A DNA stretch of 13,257 bases from Pseudomonadota bacterium (GTDB lineage Bacteria; Pseudomonadota; Alphaproteobacteria; Caulobacterales; Caulobacteraceae), in assembly GCA_023390245.1 (NCBI GenBank), contig JAEWDF010000092.1, forward strand, positions 1-13,257. The letters run 5' to 3'. Position 1 is the first letter of the stretch. Every line of letters starts with the position of its first letter. This document shows, piece after piece, positions 7,301-13,257 of this stretch. A model generated the notes under the pieces. It was not told the DNA's origin, did not search any database, and worked only from the letters and a program-made list of their open reading frames with translations. The position numbers were made by a program, and so were the translations under genes.

Positions 7301-10300
7301 TCAGGAAACGGTGAAGCGCCAGCGTCCGGCGCCGGCCTCTACGACGGCCTTGCCGCCGGATCGTTCGACCAGGCGAACCGGGCCTCGCGCGCCCACGGCC
7401 CGACCGCCTTCGGTCACGCGGCCGTCCGGCAGGTGGATGAGGGCTGTGGTGTTGGCGGGAACGTCCGCCTCCAGCCGGTACCGGCCGCCCGCGCGCCACC
7501 AGTCGACGCGGATGCGCCCGCGCACGGATTCATAGGTCGCCCCGGCCGAGGTCAGGCGCGGATCGTGGATCGGCCGCACTTCGACCCGCTCGAATCCCGG
7601 CGCCGTCTCTGTGATCCCGGCGACGCGGCGATAGAGGAAGCCGGTGATGGCCCCCAACGCATAGTGGTTCAGCGAGCCGGTCACCACGCCGCCGACCGAA
7701 CCGGTCCAGCGCTCCCAGATCGTGGTCGCGCCTTGGTCGATCATATAGCCCCAGGACGGATTCTTCCGTTGCAGCAGCAGGCTGACGGCCATGTCCTCAT
7801 GGCCGTGGTCGGCCAGGGCGTCCAGGATGTAGGGCGTGCCGATGAAGCCGGTCGACAGCGCATCGCCTCGCCGGGCGATGTCAGCCCTCAGGCGGGCCGC
7901 CGACCGCGCGCGCTGGTTCTCCGGCGTCAGGCCGAAGCGCAGGCCCAGGATATGGCTGGTCTGGCTGTTGTTGCCGACCAGGCCGTCGGCGCCGACGAAG
8001 GCGGCGCACCAGGCGCGGACGATCGTCGCGCGCCGCGCCTCCAGCAGGGCGGCCTCCTCAGCCCGTCCCGTCGCCCGGGCCATCTCGGCCAGCAGGCCGG
8101 TGGAATGGGCCCAGTAGGCGGTGGAGATCAGTTCCTTGGGCGTGGTGACGTCCTCGCGGCTCCTGGCATCGACCGACAGCCAGTCGCCGTAGTCCATGCC
8201 GCGACTGTTGCGCCAGACATGGTCCGGATTCAGCGCCAGCAGCCGGTCGTTCCAGCGGCGCATGGCGGCCCAGTTGTCCTCGATGATCCCTGTCGCGCCG
8301 CTGCGCCGCCAGGTCGTCCACGGCAGGATGATCGCGGCGTCCGACCAGCCCGGCGTGTTCTGGCCCACGGCCCAATAGGGCGCCACGTCCGGCATCTCCC
8401 CCGTCTCGGCCTGCCCCGCGCGCACGTCGCCCATGTAGCGGCGGGTGAAGGCCTCCACGTCCATGTTGTAGGCGGCCGCGTCCCAGAAGATCTGGGCGTC
8501 GCCGGTCCAGCCCATCCGCTCGTCCCGCTGGGGACAATCGGTCGGCACGCCGGTGAAGTTGGACCGCTGGCTCCACAGGGTGTTGCGCCAGATCTGCTCG
8601 ACCAGGACATCGGAACAGCGGAAGGCGCCGGTCAGGGCGGTGTCGGAATGGACGACCCTCCCCTCGACGGCGTCCGGCGCCAGGTCGCCCGGCCAGCCCG
8701 TGACCTCGACGTAGCGGAAGCCGTGATAGGTGAACTTCGGCTCCCAGACCTCGCCCGCCGGATCGCCTTTCAGGACGACGGTGTCGGTCTGGAGCGCGCG
8801 GCGGTTGGACGTGACATTCAGATTTCCGTCCGGATGCAGCGCCTCGGCGAAGCGAAGCCGGATCGTCGTCCCCGCCGCGCCCCTGGCGTGGAGGCGGCAC
8901 CAGCCGGTGAAGTTCTGGCCGAAGTCGAGGATCGTCGCCGCTCCGACCCGCGTGATCCGCGCCGGCTTCAGGGTCTGGGTCACACGCAGGGGCGCCGCCG
9001 CCTGGGCCTCCAGCCGGCAGGGCGGTCGCGCGCCGATCTGGACTGGCGTCCAGGCCGAATCGTCGAAACCTGGTTGGTCCCAGCCGTCGACCGCCCGCCG
9101 CGCATCGTGGGTCTCGCCGTCATAGATCTCGGAGAAGACCAGCGGGGAGTCCGCCAGCCGCCAGTCGCCGTCGGTGACGATGCGGACGGTCGAGCCATCG
9201 TCGTGCTCCACCTCCAGTTGGACCAGCAGGCGGCGTGGCGGCGGGCCGAAGGCGTAGCGCATGTCCAGGAAGCTGAACGGGCTGGCGAAGAAGCCGTCCG
9301 CCACCTCGGCGCCCAGCACATTGTCGCCAACCACCAGCCGGTCGGTCACGTCATGGGTCTGGTACAGGGCGCGGGTGCGGAAGTCGGTCGTTTCCGGCGC
9401 AATCAGGGTGTCGCCGACCTTGGCCCCATTCAGGCGCGGCTCATAGGCTCCCAGCGCCGTGACATGCAGCCGCGCGCGCTTCACCGGCCGCTCCAGCCGG
9501 AAGGACCGCCGCATCAGCACCGCGCCCTGGGCGGGCAGCGGCCAGGCGCCCGGATCGATTTCGGCCGGTCGCGCTGCGCTCCAGCCGGAATCGTCGAAGT
9601 CCGCCGCGAACCAGTCAGTCCCGGTGACGGGCGACGATGTGCGCGCCTCCGCCCCCGCGACCAGCCGCAACGGCCCGCCCGTCGTCGACAGGCGGGCGAT
9701 GACGGCCAGGGCGCCGCCGATCACCGGCCGACCCTCGTCGGTCCGCAACCCCGCCTCGACCGCGAGCACATGCGGGCCGGGCGTCAGGGCGCCGAGATCG
9801 AACTCCGGCGCCTGGCCCCAGGCGGTGCGCTGGCCGTCCTGGACCAGCGGCCGGCCGTCCAGCCACAGACCGCGCAGGCTGTCCTTGGCGGCGACCATGA
9901 CATGGCCCGTCGCATCTGCGGGGACCTCGAAGCGCCAACGGAAGGCGCGCGGACCGTCCTCGATCGCGGTCTCGCCCCAGATCCACTGGAAGCCTCCCAG
10001 CCGCTCCGCGCGGAAGGCGGGCGTCTCCGCCTCGATCCAGTCGCCCGACCAGTCCGCAAGACCGCCCTCGAACCAGCTCGGTTCCGCCGGCGCGGACCAG
10101 CGTCCCTCGGCGTCCGCCGCCCGCACCGTCCACCAGAGCCGGCGGCCGGGACCCGGCGCGGTCCCGCCATGGGCGACGCCGGTCATGGCGGCGGATCGGA
10201 CCTCGCCGGAGTCCCACAGCCAGGGACCGTTCGCCAATGCCTCGGCAGAGTCGGCGCAGACGATCCGATAGGCGCTCTGGACCGCACCGGCGCCGCCGCC

Positions 10301-10474
10301 GTCCAGCGCCCAGGAGAAGGCGGCTGGACGATCCAGGGCCAGCGGCCGGTCAAGGCCGTTGACCCTCAGACGGACCGGACGAAAGCGCGCATCCGCCTGG
10401 GACGAGGACCGGAATCCCGTCGTCGCTAGGCCAAGGGCCGCGGCTCCGACCACCTGCCGGCGACTGGCGCGCAT
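7301..10474 (-). CDS. GH78 alpha-L-rhamnosidase
   Basis: Predicted inverting exo-enzyme releasing L-rhamnose from rhamnogalacturonan oligosaccharides or other rhamnosides; 1057 residues, normal for the multidomain family. The N-terminus has SRRQVVG (4-10), a good twin-arginine motif, followed by a hydrophobic stretch, so folded export to the periplasm is likely. The order is an Ig-like domain (about 32-145), beta-sandwich regions (about 145-325 and 327-490), the concanavalin-like rhamnosidase domain (about 495-610), the six-hairpin barrel (about 615-950) and a C-terminal beta-sandwich (to 1057). The active-site signature TDCPQRDERMGWTGDAQ (645-661) supplies Asp646, general acid Glu652 and Asp659. 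Glu921 in TTIWERW matches the catalytic base, and His937 lies in SLNHYA. GGGA lies upstream of the ATG. It is the first gene of the operon with GH28, 17 bp apart, and diverges from GH105. Confidence 0.95.
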   Translation of the reverse strand: MRASRRQVVGAAALGLATTGFRSSSQADARFRPVRLRVNGLDRPLALDRPAAFSWALDGGGAGAVQSAYRIVCADSAEALANGPWLWDSGEVRSAAMTGVAHGGTAPGPGRRLWWTVRAADAEGRWSAPAEPSWFEGGLADWSGDWIEAETPAFRAERLGGFQWIWGETAIEDGPRAFRWRFEVPADATGHVMVAAKDSLRGLWLDGRPLVQDGQRTAWGQAPEFDLGALTPGPHVLAVEAGLRTDEGRPVIGGALAVIARLSTTGGPLRLVAGAEARTSSPVTGTDWFAADFDDSGWSAARPAEIDPGAWPLPAQGAVLMRRSFRLERPVKRARLHVTALGAYEPRLNGAKVGDTLIAPETTDFRTRALYQTHDVTDRLVVGDNVLGAEVADGFFASPFSFLDMRYAFGPPPRRLLVQLEVEHDDGSTVRIVTDGDWRLADSPLVFSEIYDGETHDARRAVDGWDQPGFDDSAWTPVQIGARPPCRLEAQAAAPLRVTQTLKPARITRVGAATILDFGQNFTGWCRLHARGAAGTTIRLRFAEALHPDGNLNVTSNRRALQTDTVVLKGDPAGEVWEPKFTYHGFRYVEVTGWPGDLAPDAVEGRVVHSDTALTGAFRCSDVLVEQIWRNTLWSQRSNFTGVPTDCPQRDERMGWTGDAQIFWDAAAYNMDVEAFTRRYMGDVRAGQAETGEMPDVAPYWAVGQNTPGWSDAAIILPWTTWRRSGATGIIEDNWAAMRRWNDRLLALNPDHVWRNSRGMDYGDWLSVDARSREDVTTPKELISTAYWAHSTGLLAEMARATGRAEEAALLEARRATIVRAWCAAFVGADGLVGNNSQTSHILGLRFGLTPENQRARSAARLRADIARRGDALSTGFIGTPYILDALADHGHEDMAVSLLLQRKNPSWGYMIDQGATTIWERWTGSVGGVVTGSLNHYALGAITGFLYRRVAGITETAPGFERVEVRPIHDPRLTSAGATYESVRGRIRVDWWRAGGRYRLEADVPANTTALIHLPDGRVTEGGRAVGARGPVRLVERSGGKAVVEAGAGRWRFTVS

Positions 10475-10655
10475 GAGCGTTTTCCCACATTCTGTTCTTT
10501 CGTCTCACGATAGCGGACGATATGCTCAAGGCAAGGCGATCGTCGGCCCCGCGCCGAAAACGCCGCACCGGCCCGCCGGTGGTTTGAAGGGCGTCCCGCG
10601 CCCGCGACGACAAGAACCAGAGCGCGGCGCGCCGAGCGTCGCCGGAGGAAAGACC
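10475..10655. promoter_or_regulatory. Divergent intergenic region between GH78 and GH105
   Basis: This 181-bp gap must hold both promoters. The half near GH78 is AT-richer. It contains ACGATA twice with a 10-bp period (10507-10512 and 10517-10522) and an exact 7-bp inverted repeat (10566-10581). Neither the TGTTGCAA repeat nor the CGCC/GGCG palindromes of the receptor promoter recur here, so a shared operator is not evident. I could not fix -35/-10 elements with confidence. Confidence 0.5.
10566..10581. repeat. Near-continuous palindrome in the GH105 leader
   Basis: CACCGGC (10566-10572) and GCCGGTG (10575-10581) are exact reverse complements around a CC spacer. The repeat lies 75-90 bases before the GH105 start. 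No T-run follows on either strand. A two-base loop is too tight for a stable RNA hairpin unless the inner pair opens, so a protein-binding site is the likelier reading. Function is unproven. Confidence 0.35.
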
Positions 10656-12905
10656 ATGCCCCTGCCCTCGCGCGCCGGCCTCGGCCTGATCGCCGCCCTG
10701 ATGTCCACGGCCGCCCTGTCCGGCCCGGTCCTGGCCCAGGCGGGCGCGGCGCTGCCGCCGGGCGTGGAGACCGAATGGCTGAGCCCTCGCTCGCGTCCCT
10801 CGCTCTATACCGAAGCCGCCGGCCTGCCCTCGCGACAGGACACGATGGCCGCCGTCGAATATGTCGCCTCGTCCCAGATCGCGGCCATGGCGTCCGAGCC
10901 GATCGCCCTGTCGACCGGCAGCAACCTGACCCAGATGTCGTCCAACTGGGTGGCGGCGACTTTCTATGTCGGGGCGGCGCGGCTAGCGCGGGTGTCGGAC
11001 GATCCGGAGACGCTGCGCTTCCTCAGCGCCGTGGCCGATCACTATAATTACAGCCTGCGCGGCGCGCGGACCGGCAAGACCCTGCTGAACGCCGACGACA
11101 TCGCCATCGGCGACCTGTACCAGGAACTCTACGCGCGGCGCGGCCAGGAGGGCGTGCTGATGCCGCTGCGCCAGCGGCTGGACTGGCAGGTTCCCTACCT
11201 GGCCCGCGCCCAAGATACGCCGGCCCTGGTCTGGTGGTGGGCCGACGCCCTCTACATGGCCCCGCCGGTGCTGGCGCGGATGTCGGCCATCACCGGCGAT
11301 CCCAAATACCTGAACGCCGCGAACAAGGAATGGCGCCGTACGGCCGAGCGGCTGTGGGTCCCGGAGGAGCGGCTGTTCCTGCGCGACGAGCGATTCAAGG
11401 ACGAGAACCATCGCGACGCGCGCGGCGATCGCATCTACTGGTCGCGCGCCAACGGCTGGGTGATGGGCGGCCTGGCGCGCTGGCTGGAGTCGGTCCCCGC
11501 CGACCTGCCAGATCGCCCCTTCTACGTCGACCTGTTCCAGCAGATGGCCGGCCGCGTCGCCGGCCTGCAGCAGGACGACGGCCTGTGGCGCGCCAGCCTG
11601 CTGGACCCGGAAACCTATCCGGAGGCCGAGACCTCGGGGTCGGTCTTCTATGTCTACGCCCTGGCCTGGGGGATCAACCACGGCCTGCTGGACCGCGAGC
11701 AGTACCTGCCGCACGTGCTGAGGGGCTGGGCCGCGCTGAACCGCCATGTCCTGCCCAACGGCCTGGTCGGCGCGGCGCAGAAGACCGGCGACCAACCGGT
11801 CTCGACTGCACCCGAGGATGTCGGCCTCTATGTCTCCGGGACCTATATCCTGGCGGGCCTGGAAATCGCGGACCTGAACGGGCCGGTCCAGGCCCTGCCG
11901 GAGCCGGAGCCCGCGCGCGACGCGGCCGAGGTGATCGCCGCCACCACGCCGGTTCCGCCCGCGCCCGTGACCGTGGTGGGGCCGGAGGAGACGCGCCGGC
12001 GCGAGGCCGAGATGCGCGCCACCGCCGCCCTGTCCTACGATCCCGCCGACCTCGGCCGTCCTTCGACGATCGAGCCGCTGGCGCCGCCTCCGGCCGAACA
12101 GCAGGTTCCGCGCGCCGTGGCCCGGTTCGCGCCCGACCGGCTGGACGACCTGCTGTGGGAGAACGACCGCGTCGCCCACCGCATCTACGGCCCGGCGCTG
12201 GAGGCGCGCGAGGCGCCGTCGGGTTCCGGCGTCGACGTCTGGGCCAAGCGTGTCCGCTATCCCTTCATGGACCGCCAGTTGAAGTTCCCGAACTATCACA
12301 CCGACCGGGGCGAGGGCCTGGATTATTACGACGTCGGTCGTGGACGCGGCGCGGGCGGCCTGGGAATCTGGTACGACAACAAGCTGTGGACCAGCCGCAA
12401 CTTCTCGACCTACCAGATCGAGAAGACCGGCGGCGACGAGGCGCGGTTCAGCGTCACCTATCGCCCCTGGCCGGTGGATGTGATCCGCAATGTGTCGGAG
12501 ACGCGCGAGTTCAGCCTGCCCCTGGGCTCCAACTTCACGCGGATGACCTCGACCCTGACGTCGGACACCGATGCGCCGCTGGTCGTCGGCATCGGCATCT
12601 CCAAGCGCAGCAACGACAACGGCCAAGGCTTCGTCACCCGGGACGCCGAGCATGGCCGGCTGATGTTCTGGGAGCCGGAGAACCCCGAGCATGGCGCGCT
12701 GGGCATCGCCATCCTGGTCGACCCGGCGACGGTCGAGGGCTTCACCGAGGATGCGGACAACTATCTGATCCTGGTGCGCGTCGCGCCGGGACGGCCGTTC
12801 ACCTACTACATGGGCTCGGCCTGGGACCGCGGGCTGGACTTCCACAGCCGCGAAGCGTGGGAGGCCTTCGTCGCCGAACAGCGGCCGGACTTCTCCGGCC
12901 GCTGA
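10656..12905 (+). CDS. GH105 unsaturated rhamnogalacturonyl hydrolase fused to DUF4861 domain
   Basis: Protein of 749 residues, about twice the length of a stand-alone GH105 enzyme. The ATG has GGAGG seven bases upstream and starts a Sec signal (hydrophobic 8-23, cleavage near VLAQA, 25-29). Residues about 60-405 form the GH88/GH105 alpha/alpha barrel. WWADALYMAPP (194-204) carries Asp197, which I align with the family's catalytic Asp, and WSRANGWVMGGLARW (262-276) is the other hallmark. GH105 enzymes hydrolyse the 4,5-unsaturated uronic acid left by pectin lyases. A Pro/Glu-rich linker (about 410-485) leads to a DUF4861 domain (about 487-745) starting RFAPDRLDDLLWENDRVAHR (490-509), with YPFMDRQLKFPNYH (535-548) and GLGIWYDNKLW (568-578). 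DUF4861 is known to me only as a domain found with pectin-degrading genes; I assign it no reaction. The gene diverges from GH78-GH28. Confidence 0.9.
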   Translation: MPLPSRAGLGLIAALMSTAALSGPVLAQAGAALPPGVETEWLSPRSRPSLYTEAAGLPSRQDTMAAVEYVASSQIAAMASEPIALSTGSNLTQMSSNWVAATFYVGAARLARVSDDPETLRFLSAVADHYNYSLRGARTGKTLLNADDIAIGDLYQELYARRGQEGVLMPLRQRLDWQVPYLARAQDTPALVWWWADALYMAPPVLARMSAITGDPKYLNAANKEWRRTAERLWVPEERLFLRDERFKDENHRDARGDRIYWSRANGWVMGGLARWLESVPADLPDRPFYVDLFQQMAGRVAGLQQDDGLWRASLLDPETYPEAETSGSVFYVYALAWGINHGLLDREQYLPHVLRGWAALNRHVLPNGLVGAAQKTGDQPVSTAPEDVGLYVSGTYILAGLEIADLNGPVQALPEPEPARDAAEVIAATTPVPPAPVTVVGPEETRRREAEMRATAALSYDPADLGRPSTIEPLAPPPAEQQVPRAVARFAPDRLDDLLWENDRVAHRIYGPALEAREAPSGSGVDVWAKRVRYPFMDRQLKFPNYHTDRGEGLDYYDVGRGRGAGGLGIWYDNKLWTSRNFSTYQIEKTGGDEARFSVTYRPWPVDVIRNVSETREFSLPLGSNFTRMTSTLTSDTDAPLVVGIGISKRSNDNGQGFVTRDAEHGRLMFWEPENPEHGALGIAILVDPATVEGFTEDADNYLILVRVAPGRPFTYYMGSAWDRGLDFHSREAWEAFVAEQRPDFSGR
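12879..12904. terminator. Strong stem-loop spanning the GH105-DUF4861 stop codon
   Basis: CAGCGGCCGGA (12879-12889) and TCCGGCCGCTG (12894-12904) form an 11-bp perfect stem with a four-base CTTC loop. It uses the last codons and the first two bases of the TGA stop. No T-tract follows on the plus strand, so it is not a canonical intrinsic terminator. It lies between convergent genes whose stops are 10 bp apart and may act as a 3'-end stabiliser or an atypical bidirectional terminator. Confidence 0.45.
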
Positions 12906-12915
12906 GGCGTAGGGA

Positions 12916-13257
12916 TCAGGCTTCCGCCCCCTGGGCGCGCAGGCGCTCGGACTGGCGCTCCAGGTCGTCGGCCTGGCGCCTCAGGCGCGGGCCGAGGGCC
13001 TGGAGTTCGGCGTCGGTGACCGTCTCGCCGCGCTCGCGCGCCTTGGCGATCTGTTCGGCGCGATAGGCGGGGTCGCGCAGCCGGTCGGCCGTGCGGCGCA
13101 TGTCGGCCGCGCCGCGCTGCATCTGATCGGCGCCTTCGCGCATCTGAACGCGAGCCTCCGCCATCTGGCGCGAGGCCTGGACCCGGGCCTCGGCGGCGAT
13201 CCGCCGGGCCTGATCGGCCTGGGCGCGCGCTGCTTCGGCCTGGGCTCGGGCCTGCCC
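12916..13257 (-). CDS. C-terminal part of an Ala/Gln/Arg-rich coiled-coil protein, 5'-truncated
   Basis: The frame stays open from its TGA (12918-12916) to the right edge, giving the last 113 residues of a longer protein. An internal ATG at 13164 is probably not the start, because the same repetitive composition continues upstream of it. The first part repeats Ala-Gln-Ala-Arg/Glu units (ARAQAEAARAQADQARR), then comes RLRDPAYRAEQIAKARERGE followed by TVTDAELQALGPR and a charged heptad-like end (ADDLERQSERLRAQ). This predicts a long helical coiled coil with no recognisable catalytic motif. Such tails occur on some alphaproteobacterial M56/BlaR1-like membrane peptidases, but the part that would show this is outside the window, so that is only a possibility. 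It converges on the GH105 gene and is probably unrelated to pectin use. Confidence 0.7.
   Translation of the reverse strand, partial: GQARAQAEAARAQADQARRIAAEARVQASRQMAEARVQMREGADQMQRGAADMRRTADRLRDPAYRAEQIAKARERGETVTDAELQALGPRLRRQADDLERQSERLRAQGAEA

Noticed and set aside
7284..7499. In-frame upstream extension of GH28 into GH78
   Set aside because: It overlaps the end of GH78 and lacks a signal peptide; the ATG at 7283 has a good ribosome binding site and leader.
7433..10429. 998-codon open frame on the plus strand opposite GH78
   Set aside because: It is the antisense shadow of a well-supported GH78 gene. Its translation is Arg/Gly/Ala/Pro-rich with no domain, and long stop-free antisense frames are expected at this GC content.
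10359..10655. In-frame upstream extension of GH105 by 99 codons
   Set aside because: It would overlap the GH78 start and give an Arg/Pro-rich leader; the ATG at 10656 has GGAGG and begins a clear Sec signal.
10983..13066. Long open frames in other registers across the GH105-DUF4861 gene (minus strand 10983-12845, plus strand 11234-13066)
   Set aside because: Both are shadow frames with Arg/Gly/Pro-rich sequence, incompatible with the strong GH105 and DUF4861 signatures in the chosen frame.

Overview
The window is GC-rich DNA from what looks like an alphaproteobacterium of the order Caulobacterales (Brevundimonas/Caulobacter type). The reasons are the codon use, the TonB-dependent receptor with the plug signature of the Xanthomonas/Caulobacter receptor family, and Ala/Arg/Asp-rich proteins. 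This placement is inference from sequence style; no rRNA or marker gene is present. No tRNA, rRNA, CRISPR array, insertion sequence or phage gene was seen.

Layout, left to right: (1) the 3' part of an L,D-transpeptidase lipoprotein gene (+), cut by the left edge; (2) a type-B carboxylesterase lipoprotein (-), convergent with it, the two stop codons sharing one CTAG; (3) a 382-bp divergent intergenic region rich in palindromes and direct repeats; (4) a 912-residue TonB-dependent outer-membrane receptor (+) with its own terminator; (5) a facing terminator, then a two-gene minus-strand operon transcribed GH78 alpha-L-rhamnosidase -> GH28 polygalacturonase-like hydrolase, 17 bp apart; (6) a 181-bp divergent intergenic region; (7) a GH105 unsaturated rhamnogalacturonyl hydrolase fused to a DUF4861 domain (+); (8) the 3' end of an Ala/Gln/Arg-rich coiled-coil gene (-), cut by the right edge.

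Genes 2 to 7 read as a carbohydrate-utilisation locus for pectin, most likely the rhamnogalacturonan-I backbone. The receptor would import oligosaccharides across the outer membrane. GH78 would release L-rhamnose, GH28 would cut galacturonic-acid linkages, and GH105 would remove the unsaturated uronic acid left by a lyase encoded elsewhere. The lipoprotein esterase could remove ester substituents. GH28 and GH78 have twin-arginine-type leaders, GH105 and the receptor Sec-type leaders, so the enzymes appear to be periplasmic or surface-bound. No lyase, inner-membrane sugar transporter or regulator is inside the window.

The least explained items are the DUF4861 domain fused to GH105, the non-canonical active-site motifs of the GH28 protein, and the repeat and palindrome clusters in the two divergent intergenic regions, which are candidate operators.
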